Of a stretch of DNA of 64,000 nucleotides, positions 1-8,212 are shown piece by piece; position 1 is the stretch's first letter; each line of letters opens with the position of its first letter. The stretch spans positions 1,860,001 to 1,924,000 of the forward strand of contig NZ_AP019823.1 in assembly GCF_007990525.1 (NCBI RefSeq), written 5' to 3'. The position numbers were made by a program, and so were the translations under genes. The DNA comes from Leptotrichia hofstadii (lineage in GTDB: Bacteria > Fusobacteriota > Fusobacteriia > Fusobacteriales > Leptotrichiaceae). The notes under the pieces were generated by a model that saw nothing but the letters and a program-made list of their open reading frames with translations, was not told where the DNA came from and searched no databases.

Positions 1-1269
1 CATCAACTGAAAATTTGTCATTCCAATAGCTTTTGCCGCTTCAAACTGTCCGTTATCAATGGAATCAATTCCTCCACGTATAATTTCACTCATATATGCA
101 CCTGTATTTATTGATACAATAAACAGTGCCGCTACCATTGGTGACAGATTAATATGAAATACTTGTGATAATCCGTAATAAATTACCATTGACTGTACTA
201 TCATTGGGGTTCCTCTAAATACAGCAATATAAATTGAAGAAAGCCAGTTTAAAAATTTTAATCCAGTTTTTTTATACTTATGAGACTGTCCATCAATTTC
301 TGCTTCTGAATACCTTAATAATGCAACCAGTAATCCAATGAAAAATCCAACTACTGTACCCGTAATTGAAATATACAGTGTTGAAACTGTACCTTTCACA
401 AATGTCATCCAGTCATTTTTAATAAAAAATATTACCCATCCAAAAAATGAACGCGAGGCTTCATTTGGCTGATTTTGTATAGACTTTTCCATAATACGTT
501 GACGTGCTTTAGGAGTTAAATCTTCATCTAATATTTTATTGATTTTTTCCTCCAGCTCTGTATTTCCTAATTTCATTCCAATAGCTACATTCACTTCTTC
601 CGTATCGTATTTAAATCCTGTATTCTTATCAAATGAAATGAATTTTAAATTAGGATTTGAAAACTGAGCTGCCATAGCTCCAGGTCTTTCTGATATGTAT
701 CCGTCTATTTTCCCTGAATTTAATGCTACTATCATAGCTGGAAAACTTTCCATTGCAGTTTGCTTCTGTACGCCTTTCATCTGATCAATAACATCATAGT
801 GAAGTGTGTTTAATTGCCCTGTAATTTTTGCTCCTGCAAAATCATTAATTGATTTGGCATTTGCATATTTTCCATTCTTTTTCACAACTACTACTAAATC
901 TGATTCATAATATGGTTTTGAAAATGTCAGACTTTGACGTCTTTCGGGCGTTGCAGACATTCCCGCTATAACTAAATCAACTTTTCCAGAAGTCAGTGCA
1001 GGACCAAGCAATGCTTCCCATTTCGTTTTTACAATTACCAAATTTTTATTCAATTTTTTTGCAATAACTTTGGCTATTTCAACGTCATATCCGCCACAAT
1101 AACCTCCATCAACTTTTACAGCACCATTTTTAGCATCATTTTGAAACCAGTTGAAAGGAGCATATCCACACTCCATCCCAACTTTTATATCATCACTATA
1201 GCCTGTTATGAAAGTTGCAACAAAAACTAATAATACTAATATTTTATTTTTTATTGTACTGAATTTCAT
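1..1269 (-). CDS. Amino-acid ABC transporter, substrate-binding protein fused to permease (3' end beyond window)
   Basis: This gene encodes a polar amino-acid uptake protein in which a periplasmic binding domain and a membrane permease are one chain. Residues 1-24 form a signal peptide or membrane anchor. Residues about 26-260 are a SBP_bac_3 (PF00497) domain with a GYDVEIAKVIA segment, a DLVIAGMSATPERR motif and a SKPYY motif. Residues about 285-423 are a BPD_transp_1 permease with several membrane segments and the start of the EAA loop (FEAAKAIGM) that contacts the ATPase. The reading frame is open to the window edge, so the last 50-80 residues are missing. The ATG lies 6 bp after the asd stop and an AAAGGAG site lies inside the asd end, so the two genes are probably cotranscribed. 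The ATPase partner is not in the window. SBP-permease fusions of this type occur in Gram-positives and Fusobacteria; the substrate is not determined. Confidence 0.9.
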   Translation of the reverse strand, partial: MKFSTIKNKILVLLVFVATFITGYSDDIKVGMECGYAPFNWFQNDAKNGAVKVDGGYCGGYDVEIAKVIAKKLNKNLVIVKTKWEALLGPALTSGKVDLVIAGMSATPERRQSLTFSKPYYESDLVVVVKKNGKYANAKSINDFAGAKITGQLNTLHYDVIDQMKGVQKQTAMESFPAMIVALNSGKIDGYISERPGAMAAQFSNPNLKFISFDKNTGFKYDTEEVNVAIGMKLGNTELEEKINKILDEDLTPKARQRIMEKSIQNQPNEASRSFFGWVIFFIKNDWMTFVKGTVSTLYISITGTVVGFFIGLLVALLRYSEAEIDGQSHKYKKTGLKFLNWLSSIYIAVFRGTPMIVQSMVIYYGLSQVFHINLSPMVAALFIVSINTGAYMSEIIRGGIDSIDNGQFEAAKAIGMTNFQLM

Positions 1270-1275
1270 ATTTTA

Positions 1276-2274
1276 TTATAATGCTCCTTTTTTTATTAAA
1301 GTTTCAGCTATTTGAATTGTGTTTGTAGCGGCGCCTTTTCTTATATTATCTGCCACAACCCACAAGTTAAGGGCATTATCTGCTGAAAAATCTCTTCTGA
1401 TTCTTCCAACATAAACTTCATCGGTATCCTGAGCATTTATCGGCATTGGATAAACGTTGTCCTTGCCATCATTCTGCACTACAATTCCTTCTTTTTCTTC
1501 AAATGCACGAATTACATCTTCCAGTTCAAATGGTCTTTCTAATTCCACATTTACAGATACTGCATGCCCATATCTAACTGGCACTCTTACACAAGTTGCA
1601 GTTACTTTTAAATCTGGCAAATTCAATATTTTTCTAGTTTCATTGATCATTTTTTCTTCTTCTTTTGTATATCCATTATCTAAGAAAACATCAATATGCG
1701 GCAATGCATTAAATGCAATTTGATGAGGATACCCTTTTGAAGGCTCTCCTTTTAGATTAGCTTCCAAATCATCAAGTCCTCTCTGTCCAGAACCTGCCAC
1801 GGCCTGATAAGTTGAGTAGATTACTCTTTTTAATCCATATTTTTCCTGTAAAACTTTTAATACAGGCATTACCTGAATTGTCGAACAGTTTGGATTTGCA
1901 ATAATTCCTGGATGATTTTCTAGTGCTTCCGGATTTGCTTCAGGAACTATTAACGGAATATTTTCATCCATTCTCCAAGCACTGCTGTTATCTATAACAA
2001 CTGCACCTTTTGCTTTAAATTTTGGAGCATATTCAAGCGATACTCCTCCACCAGCCGAAAATAAAGCCACATCAATATCATCAGCTATTGTGTCATCTTT
2101 TAGTTCAATAACAGTATATTCTGTTCCATTAAATTCAATTTTTTTACCAGCTGAATTTTTCGAAGCATAAAGGTATAATTTTTCTACTGGAAAGTTTCTT
2201 TCTTTCAGCACTTTTAAAAATGTTCTTCCAACAAGTCCAGTTGCTCCAATAATTGCTACTTTGTAATTTTTCAT
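1276..2274 (-). CDS. asd: Aspartate-semialdehyde dehydrogenase
   Basis: Asd reduces aspartyl-4-phosphate to aspartate semialdehyde with NADPH, the branch point for lysine/diaminopimelate, threonine and methionine synthesis. At 332 residues it has the normal family length. The nucleotide-binding loop GATGLVG is at residues 10-16, and the catalytic cysteine is Cys130 in the NPNCST motif. The QAVAGSGQRG segment and the RVPVRYGHAVSV segment, which carries the active-site histidine, follow. The start has a textbook TAGGAGG site 6 bp upstream, and a consensus promoter lies about 90 bp further up. dapB, the next lysine-pathway enzyme but one, is 56 kb away in the same window and not linked. Identification is firm. 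Confidence 0.97.
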   Translation of the reverse strand: MKNYKVAIIGATGLVGRTFLKVLKERNFPVEKLYLYASKNSAGKKIEFNGTEYTVIELKDDTIADDIDVALFSAGGGVSLEYAPKFKAKGAVVIDNSSAWRMDENIPLIVPEANPEALENHPGIIANPNCSTIQVMPVLKVLQEKYGLKRVIYSTYQAVAGSGQRGLDDLEANLKGEPSKGYPHQIAFNALPHIDVFLDNGYTKEEEKMINETRKILNLPDLKVTATCVRVPVRYGHAVSVNVELERPFELEDVIRAFEEKEGIVVQNDGKDNVYPMPINAQDTDEVYVGRIRRDFSADNALNLWVVADNIRKGAATNTIQIAETLIKKGAL

Positions 2275-2363
2275 TATTTTTCCTCCTAAAAACTTTTTGA
2301 TTAAGGCTTATCTACCTAAGAATTAATTATTTTATTATTAATTACCCTAAATCTAATGTATAT

Positions 2364-2392
2364 ATAATACACTATTCTCGCGTCTTTTTCAA
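2364..2392 (-). promoter_or_regulatory. Promoter of asd
   Basis: On the minus strand a TTGAAA -35 box (2387-2392) and a TATTAT -10 box (2364-2369) are separated by exactly 17 bp. The unit points at asd, about 90 bp downstream. It is predicted from sequence only. Confidence 0.7.
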
Positions 2393-2410
2393 CATGAAAA
2401 ATAAAATAAT

Positions 2411-2441
2411 AAAAAATATGTATCTAAAAATACATATTTCT
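2411..2441 (-). terminator. Intrinsic terminator after the NlpC/P60 gene
   Basis: On the minus strand the sequence reads AAATATGTAT, a TTTTAG loop, then ATACATATTT followed by a T-rich run. This is a 10-bp perfect stem just after the NlpC/P60 stop codon, separating the dtd/NlpC operon from asd. Confidence 0.7.
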
Positions 2442-2450
2442 TAAATTTTA

Positions 2451-3284
2451 TTAAACTTCTCTTATTCTCACACCGTATTTAAAGTATTTATTCCAGTATG
2501 TGTTTTCCAAAGTCGAAATTACAACTCCTTTTGAAGCTGATGCATTGATAAAAAGCGTATCTCCTAAATAAACTGCTGTATGATTATTTTTTTCCTCTGG
2601 TCTAAAAAACACAATATCTCCAGGTTTCAGATTTTCTTTTGAAACATGAGCTCCTACTTTTACTTGCTGTACGGTTTGTCTTGGAAGCTCGTATCCATAA
2701 ACTTCACGATAAACTCTACGTGTTAATGCTGAGCAGTCCATTCCGTCTTCAGAATCTCCTCCAAGTGAGTATTTTGTACCTTTCCAGTTGCTGTATGACT
2801 TTAACAGCTGATTTTGCAGCTTTACTGTCTTTTTTTGACTAAAAGTTCCATTTAGCAGTATTTCCTGATGCTTTCTCTTTAATTCAGATAATTTTTGTAA
2901 TACCAGCTGTGAATTTGGCATTGAACGGTCTACTAATTTATTTTCATCAAATAGCCTTGTAACTTTCAAATCATCTATTTTTTCATTCAAATCACTATGT
3001 TTATCAAGTTTTTTTTCAGGTTTTCTTACTGCATCTTCGCTTTTATTCGTTCTTCTTCTTTGTTCCGAACTATTACTTGAAGCAGAATAATCACTCTCTG
3101 CTTTTTCTTTCTTTCCTCCTACAATTTCAACAACAATATTTTCATTTCCTGCATTATTTTTAGGCGAAAAATCGTTATTGCTTCTTTCTCCTGTTTTTAC
3201 TTTGCTTGCTTCATTTGTCTGTAAATTAGCGCATCCTACAGTCATCAGCATACATGCCATAGTAAACGTTGATTTTCTTACCAT
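2451..3284 (-). CDS. NlpC/P60 family lipoprotein (cell-wall peptidase)
   Basis: The product is a predicted secreted, lipid-anchored peptidoglycan peptidase of 277 residues. The start chosen is the ATG at 3284, eleven codons inside the longest reading frame, because a GAGAGGAG site sits directly before it and it leaves the signal peptide clean. The lipobox ends TVGC with Cys18 as the anchor. A long low-complexity, charged linker (residues about 25-150) precedes the C-terminal NlpC/P60 domain. In that domain the catalytic cysteine is Cys184 (GMDCSALTR) and the partner histidine His235 (NNHTAVYLG). The family cleaves D-Glu-diaminopimelate-type bonds in stem peptides; the exact bond here is unknown. 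It lies just after dtd, 19 bp from its stop, and probably belongs to the same transcript. Confidence 0.9.
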   Translation of the reverse strand: MVRKSTFTMACMLMTVGCANLQTNEASKVKTGERSNNDFSPKNNAGNENIVVEIVGGKKEKAESDYSASSNSSEQRRRTNKSEDAVRKPEKKLDKHSDLNEKIDDLKVTRLFDENKLVDRSMPNSQLVLQKLSELKRKHQEILLNGTFSQKKTVKLQNQLLKSYSNWKGTKYSLGGDSEDGMDCSALTRRVYREVYGYELPRQTVQQVKVGAHVSKENLKPGDIVFFRPEEKNNHTAVYLGDTLFINASASKGVVISTLENTYWNKYFKYGVRIREV

Positions 3285-3303
3285 TTTTTCTCCTCTCTCA
3301 AAA

Positions 3304-3744
3304 TTATTTTGAATCAATTATCAAATTTACAGGTCCGTCATTTTCAGAAACAATTCTCATATACTGTCCAAATTCCCCAGTTTCAAATCTAACTCCTGTC
3401 TGCTCCAGTTTTTTTACAAAAAGATTATAAATTTCCTGGGCTTCGTTAACTGCCGCCGAATCAGTATAGCTTGGTCTTCTTCCTTTTTTTGTATTTCCAT
3501 AAATTGTAAAATTACTCACAATTAATAATTCTCCTCTTATATCTTTTACTGATAAATTCAGCTTACCATTCTCATCATCAAAAATTCTCAGATTAATCAG
3601 TTTATCAATACAAAAATCAATATCCTTTACAGAATCCCCGTTAGCAACTCCAATATACGCAACTATTCCCTTTTGAATTTTCCCTTTAAATTTATTGTTT
3701 ACAAATATTTCTGCAAAATTTACTCTTTGAATTATTATTTTCAT
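3304..3744 (-). CDS. dtd: D-aminoacyl-tRNA deacylase
   Basis: Dtd hydrolyses D-aminoacyl-tRNAs (and Gly-tRNA-Ala), recycling mischarged tRNA in the cytoplasm. The protein is 146 residues, the usual size. It carries the two active-site signatures in slightly altered form: SNFTIYG (normally SQFTLYG), and a C-terminal NDGPVNL in place of the usual NxGPVT, keeping the Gly-Pro pair that reads chirality. A GRRPSYTDSA segment lies between them. An AAGGGA site precedes the ATG. It is 28 bp downstream of the metallo-beta-lactamase-fold gene and is followed by the NlpC/P60 gene, so these three look like one operon. Confidence 0.95.
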   Translation of the reverse strand: MKIIIQRVNFAEIFVNNKFKGKIQKGIVAYIGVANGDSVKDIDFCIDKLINLRIFDDENGKLNLSVKDIRGELLIVSNFTIYGNTKKGRRPSYTDSAAVNEAQEIYNLFVKKLEQTGVRFETGEFGQYMRIVSENDGPVNLIIDSK

Positions 3745-3772
3745 TTTTTCCCTTAATTTCTAAATTATAATT

Positions 3773-4417
3773 TTAATAGTATCTTCTTTCTTCTCCAATT
3801 GCAGTATCGAATCCATGTCCCGGATATACCCTCACATCTTCATCCAATGCTAACAATTTCTTTAACGATTTTCCCATCTGAATCGGATCGCTTGTAGGCA
3901 AATCTACCCTTCCATAGGTTCCAGCAAACATTGTGTCTCCAGAAATTAACGTCTTGTTAGCCCTGTCATAATAGCAAATATCCCCTCTGCTATGCCCTGG
4001 TGTTTCAATTATTTCAAAGTTAAATTCTGAGCAGTTTTCAAGAATTTTTCCTTCTTTTCCAACTTTATCATTTTCTTTTAATGTTACAATTTGAATATTT
4101 TCCTTATCTAATTCAAATTCTCCCTCTCTCCAGGCAAAAAGTGACAACTCTGAATTAAACAGGAATTCATATCCGCCTTCACTAACATAAACTGGCACTT
4201 TTTTGTATTCCAGCATTGTTGGAATACCCAATATGTGATCCCAGTGTCCGTGAGTCAAAAGAATCGCAATCAAATTCAGGTTATTTTCCTTAATGTAGCC
4301 AATAACTTCTGTCATTTTCTCCTCCCCAGGATCCACAACATAACAATAGTTCTCGTAAGAAATTACATAGCAGTTGCTTTGCGCTAAATTGTCATTCAAA
4401 AATCTCCTTATTTCCAT
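3773..4417 (-). CDS. Metallo-beta-lactamase-fold hydrolase (glyoxalase II-like)
   Basis: This 214-residue cytoplasmic enzyme belongs to the hydroxyacylglutathione hydrolase-like branch of the metallo-beta-lactamase superfamily. The metal ligands are clear: THGHWDH gives His56, His58, Asp60 and His61. Further ligands come from ETPGHSRGD, SGDTMFAGTYGR and the C-terminal YPGHG motif. The C-terminal substrate-binding helical domain of true glyoxalase II is missing, so the substrate is probably a smaller thioester or another ester. A lactoylglutathione lyase (gloA) is present at 59.4 kb, so a detoxification role is possible but not shown. AAAGGAG precedes the ATG. Confidence 0.85.
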   Translation of the reverse strand: MEIRRFLNDNLAQSNCYVISYENYCYVVDPGEEKMTEVIGYIKENNLNLIAILLTHGHWDHILGIPTMLEYKKVPVYVSEGGYEFLFNSELSLFAWREGEFELDKENIQIVTLKENDKVGKEGKILENCSEFNFEIIETPGHSRGDICYYDRANKTLISGDTMFAGTYGRVDLPTSDPIQMGKSLKKLLALDEDVRVYPGHGFDTAIGEERRYY

Positions 4418-4525
4418 TTTTTCTCCTTTTATTTTTTATCTGCTTTTTCAATTATTTTATATGTTATTCAAATTTTTTACACCTAATTAACAAAAGTAAA
4501 GAGTATTTGAATTAAAAATTTTTAT

Positions 4526-5584
4526 TTAATTCTTTACTATATGCACATCCATTTGCGGATAAGGTATTTCAATTCCAGCCTTGTCAAACTCGGTCTTAAT
4601 TTTTTCATTTAATTTTAACTTTAAAGCTAAATAATTTTCTGAACGTGTATAAACATAGATGTAGAAAATTATCGCAGACTCAGCTAATCGCCCAACTCCA
4701 ATAATAGAAGCCTTTGAAGCCAAAATCATTTTTTTATTTTTATTTACACTTTTTTCAGATATTTCAGTATTTTGTATGTTCTCAGCAGTTTTACAACCTT
4801 CCTCCTCCATTTCCTTACTTGCCTTATCTTCAGCTTCTTTCATTTTTTCCCCAGAAAAAATTGTTGAAAAGAGATTGATTTTGCTTATTTCCTTTTTTTC
4901 TAAAATTGTATTCTGAATTTTTGCAAGCAAGTTATTCTTAATTTTAGTTTCTTCTACTTCATTCATCGTTTCAGCTTTCACTATTCTTTCCAAAACTTTT
5001 TTTACCTTCTGAATATCGCTCTTGTATGAGACACCGATTTCCAAATCAAGCCTACGTTCCCCATCTTGCTTAATATTCCGAATTTCCGTATTTGTAATTA
5101 TTCCATTTGGAATTATCACAAGCTCATTTTGCGGATTCAACATTTTTGTATAAAAAAATTCAATTTTTTTGACTGTTCCAATATAATTATTATACTCAAT
5201 TGTGTCTCCCACTCGAAATGGCTTAAACGTAAGAATTATAAGCCCGCCACAAAAATTACCCAACGTTTCCTTAAAAGCAATCCCTAAGACTATCCCAGCT
5301 GCCCCTAGAAAAGTTGTAATAGAAGATATATTAATTCCAAGAATACCGATAGAAGAATAAATCAGAATAAAATAATACAGAATAGAATAAATAGAAATCA
5401 AAAATGAAGCCACACTTTTATCAACATTTGACTTTTCCATTATAATTTTCAATATTTTTTCAATTCTAGTCTTAAATATTCCTCCAATTTTTATAATTAA
5501 AAAAATTATAAATAACCTGAATATATTAGTTTTCAAAAATTTGATTATGTTATCCAGTTCTAAAAATTTTTGTAAATCCTTCAC
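4526..5584 (-). CDS. MscS-family mechanosensitive ion channel with an inserted charged segment
   Basis: This is a small-conductance mechanosensitive channel of the inner membrane that opens under hypo-osmotic stress. Residues about 20-35 and 60-85 are membrane helices. The pore helix TM3 is the GAAGIVLGIAFKETLGN segment (94-110), followed by the typical KPFRVGDTIE beta-domain entry. Residues about 207-290 form a lysine/glutamate-rich stretch not expected in the C-terminal alpha/beta domain of MscS. After it the normal fold resumes (GVGRLAESAIIFYIYVYT) and ends conventionally. The only start in frame before a stop is GTG, with AGGGA very close to it, so the start is less certain than for neighbours. 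The gene is 108 bp upstream of the hydrolase and is probably transcribed separately. Confidence 0.88.
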   Translation of the reverse strand: MKDLQKFLELDNIIKFLKTNIFRLFIIFLIIKIGGIFKTRIEKILKIIMEKSNVDKSVASFLISIYSILYYFILIYSSIGILGINISSITTFLGAAGIVLGIAFKETLGNFCGGLIILTFKPFRVGDTIEYNNYIGTVKKIEFFYTKMLNPQNELVIIPNGIITNTEIRNIKQDGERRLDLEIGVSYKSDIQKVKKVLERIVKAETMNEVEETKIKNNLLAKIQNTILEKKEISKINLFSTIFSGEKMKEAEDKASKEMEEEGCKTAENIQNTEISEKSVNKNKKMILASKASIIGVGRLAESAIIFYIYVYTRSENYLALKLKLNEKIKTEFDKAGIEIPYPQMDVHIVKN

Positions 5585-6157
5585 AAATCCCTGTATGACA
5601 ATATATAAAAATTATATAAATATCATACACTCCTTTCTTTAAATTTTATTTCCCTGCTTTAACTTAATACAGTTATTTTAAAATTATCCTATAAGATAAC
5701 ATAATTTTAAACTTTTTATTTTTAAAATTACTTTGATTGTACAGTAAAATGACTTAGAAATAAAATTATATCTCAGGAATACAAAATAAATTCTATTTTA
5801 TAAAATTTTACCAGCTTTTATACTTTTAACTATAATTAAAATTTATAGTCTCTAAAAATGAGCTTAAATATTACTCGCAAGAGGTTAATCCAGGTTGTTA
5901 GGGATAAAGATATTAAGCATCCGAACAAGTCTATTCTAGTTAAACCTTAAACGCATTTGTTTTTAACAGATTTGATTTATTAAAAAATACAGTATGTATT
6001 TTGTTTCTAATAATTTGATTTCAAAAAAATTTGAATAAGCAATGAAAATTATTAAAGATTTCAGGTTTTTTTATTATAACACGTTTTTTTTATTCTGTCT
6101 ATGAAATATTTCAATTTTTATTGTTTGTTAAGCAAAAATACAAATGTAATTGGTAAA
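5585..6157. other. Non-coding AT-rich region with decayed insertion-sequence debris
   Basis: No intact gene is seen. A 30-codon open frame on the plus strand (5858-5950) is less AT-rich than its surroundings, and its translation (NITRKR...HPNKSILVKP) ends cleanly. It resembles the tail of a longer coding sequence, perhaps an IS200/IS605-type transposase, but I cannot assign it. The remainder is poly-A/T. The stretch directly precedes an IS630 transposase remnant, so the whole interval is best read as a site of repeated insertion and decay. Confidence 0.45.
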
Positions 6158-6385
6158 TTAAAAAATCCCATTAAAAGATACACTGCACTGAAACACACAT
6201 GTGTCCTTTTGTATGATGGCAGTGGAAAAACTGGGTCTAAACCTATTATCAACAGCTGCAACACTTATTCTTAATTTTCCAAATTCTGCTTCATCTTCAA
6301 ACATCAGTCTTACTTTCTTATTAAAATTTCCTATTTTTGCCTTCTGCACCAGATTAGAATTTTTTTTGGGCTTTTCAATGCTTCA
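6158..6385 (-). pseudogene. IS630-family transposase fragment
   Basis: The minus-strand translation contains VRLMFEDEAEFGKL followed by RFRPSF and a short hydrophobic stretch. This matches the catalytic DDE region of IS630-family transposases, where a FxDEAxFG motif precedes a RP-containing strand. Only about 65-75 residues remain of an expected 170-350. The frame is closed by stops on both sides (an in-frame TGA around 6386 and a stop at 6158). Twenty-two bases outside its 5' side lies a TTATACTAAAC end sequence also seen at 31.3 and 45.5 kb. It is a non-functional relic. Confidence 0.7.
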
Positions 6386-6406
6386 TTACCTGATTTGAAA
6401 ATCTGC

Positions 6407-6427
6407 TTATACTAAACTCCATTTAAA
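6407..6427 (+). repeat. Shared element end, TTATACTAAAC type
   Basis: The sequence TTATACTAAACTCC plus ATTTAAA occurs here, at 31270-31290 and, with one inserted base, at 45513-45534. Here it lies just outside the IS630 relic, so it may be a terminal inverted repeat of that element or of a non-autonomous relative. No matching opposite end was found locally. Confidence 0.5.
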
Positions 6428-6470
6428 AAAAAGAAATAAGATTCTATAATAATTAATTTGATAACCTTGT

Positions 6471-6508
6471 AAAAAAATTAAAGAGCAGAAAAAATTCTAC
6501 TCTTTAGT
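6471..6508 (-). terminator. Intrinsic terminator after the class I methyltransferase gene
   Basis: On the minus strand an 11-bp stem AAAGAGTAGAA / TTCTGCTCTTT (one G-U pair) with a short T loop is followed by a run of seven Ts. It lies about 50 bp past the methyltransferase stop codon. Confidence 0.75.
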
Positions 6509-6559
6509 TATTTATCTACAGTATTTTTTTATTATATCTAATTACCCTCTTTTTATTTT

Positions 6560-8107
6560 TTACTTTTTAGCAAAATACCCTAAATATTCAAATTTTTTTA
6601 TACTTTCAGGAAAATATTCATCAGCAGTTATTTGAATTCTTTTTCCATCATCTAAAATTCTATATATAGTAGTTTCTGATAATTCTTTTATAGCTTTTTT
6701 TTCTGTTTTAGGTTCTGACAAAATATCTGCAACAATTACATCTACATCTGTCAACTCATTAACAACTTCATTTCTAGAATTACCTATACCTATTAAACCT
6801 GCTCCTTCTCCAACAATTAACGTTCTTAAATAATTTCTGATTTTTTCTGGTATATAAACATTATTTGCTTTATATGGAACTCGTTCGATTTCATAATTCA
6901 AAAATTTAATTTTTGAATTAATCATGCTATTTAAAATAAATTTTCTTAGATTCATTATAACTTCAGCTGCTTTTTCTTCTTTTTCCCCTTTTTTTAACTT
7001 GGAATTTTTGTTCCAAAATTCCATTGCTTCCTCAACTGTAAAGCTTTTATCTGTAGTTTCAGCTAAATGCAACATTATTAATTTTACATTTTCCTCATTT
7101 AATGTTTCTAATTCTTCCTTTGTGTAATCTAATCTGTATTTAAATGAATCTAAAATTTCGTTTGGAAATATTTCAGAAAAATTAAGTTTGTCTGCTTGAC
7201 TTTTTTTACAAATTACTGCTCTTCTAAACTTTGTATCCAATATAAAATCAAGACATTGTTCTTTTATTACATGATTACCTTGTGATAATTGTTGTAATTT
7301 TTCTATTGTACTATCAGTATAAACTCCAGAAATGGATAACCTTAATCCAATATCCGACACATATTCCAAATTTTCTTTTTGAAGCATATCTACAAATTCA
7401 TGTAAATACATTGGATCGTTAATATTTTCCAACTGTTCATGACCTACATAATAATCCTGCATTCCTATAACTTCTTCTATATGTCTTATAAAATCTCCTT
7501 TTTTCTCTGAAATATCTGTATAACTCTTCATTTGTTCGGCTACTATCGAAAGAAACGCTTTCCCTCTTTGAACTTTATCCCCCTGTGTTACATTAGGAAA
7601 ATATTTGTTAGCATAAAGCATCATTTCTCTAACTTTATCAGGTTCTTTCCATCCAGGATATGTATTATATGAAATATACGCAATACCTTCTTCAGTCAAA
7701 TTTTCATTACAAATCTTAATAATTTTTTCTTTCACATTATCAGGAACCCATGAAAATACACCATGAACAATAATATAATCAAATTTTCCAAAATCCTCAT
7801 TTATATCCAAAATATTTTTTTCAATTAACTTAATGTTTTGTAATCCAATTTTTTCAATAACCTCATTTCCTTTTTTTACTTGTTCCGCTGTTAAATCAAC
7901 TCCAATAAATTCAGCTTCAGGATTATACAATGCCTGTGATATAATATTTCCTCCAAATGATGACCCCAACTCCAAGACTCTAGCTTTTCTTGAGTCTTTT
8001 GGCGTTAATCCATACAAACGTCCATAAGCTTCTAGTAATGCTGGAGCTGTATAATGAAACGGGTTTGATTTATAAAGTAGTTCGTTATAGGTATTTTTAT
8101 TTTCCAT
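6560..8107 (-). CDS. Class I SAM methyltransferase with methyltransferase-regulatory domain (PKMT-like)
   Basis: The 515-residue protein has an N-terminal Rossmann methyltransferase domain: motif I is LELGSSFGGN at residues 45-54, the acidic ribose-binding residue is in FIGVDLT, and a FDYIIVHGVFSWVP motif follows. Next comes a region matching the methyltransferase regulatory domain (PF10119) and a long helical C-terminal part. The same order is found in rickettsial outer-membrane-protein lysine methyltransferases PKMT1/PKMT2, so a protein-lysine methyltransferase is a reasonable guess, but the substrate is unknown. The ATG has no Shine-Dalgarno sequence next to it; the nearest AAAGGAG is some 80 nt upstream and an in-frame stop rules out extending the frame that far. 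It is downstream of trmB and ends at a clear terminator. Confidence 0.8.
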   Translation of the reverse strand: MENKNTYNELLYKSNPFHYTAPALLEAYGRLYGLTPKDSRKARVLELGSSFGGNIISQALYNPEAEFIGVDLTAEQVKKGNEVIEKIGLQNIKLIEKNILDINEDFGKFDYIIVHGVFSWVPDNVKEKIIKICNENLTEEGIAYISYNTYPGWKEPDKVREMMLYANKYFPNVTQGDKVQRGKAFLSIVAEQMKSYTDISEKKGDFIRHIEEVIGMQDYYVGHEQLENINDPMYLHEFVDMLQKENLEYVSDIGLRLSISGVYTDSTIEKLQQLSQGNHVIKEQCLDFILDTKFRRAVICKKSQADKLNFSEIFPNEILDSFKYRLDYTKEELETLNEENVKLIMLHLAETTDKSFTVEEAMEFWNKNSKLKKGEKEEKAAEVIMNLRKFILNSMINSKIKFLNYEIERVPYKANNVYIPEKIRNYLRTLIVGEGAGLIGIGNSRNEVVNELTDVDVIVADILSEPKTEKKAIKELSETTIYRILDDGKRIQITADEYFPESIKKFEYLGYFAKK

Positions 8108-8212
8108 AATTTTTGTATAAGAATTTTTGAAACATGATTTATAATTTTATAAATGTAATTTCCAAAAATATTCTTAAAATATCTCCTTTCAATATTTTAT
8201 TAATTTAAATTT

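Noticed and set aside
5858-5950. A 30-codon open frame possibly from a TnpB-type transposase
   Set aside because: The sequence fits no family convincingly and is too short; it is only mentioned as part of the decayed region.
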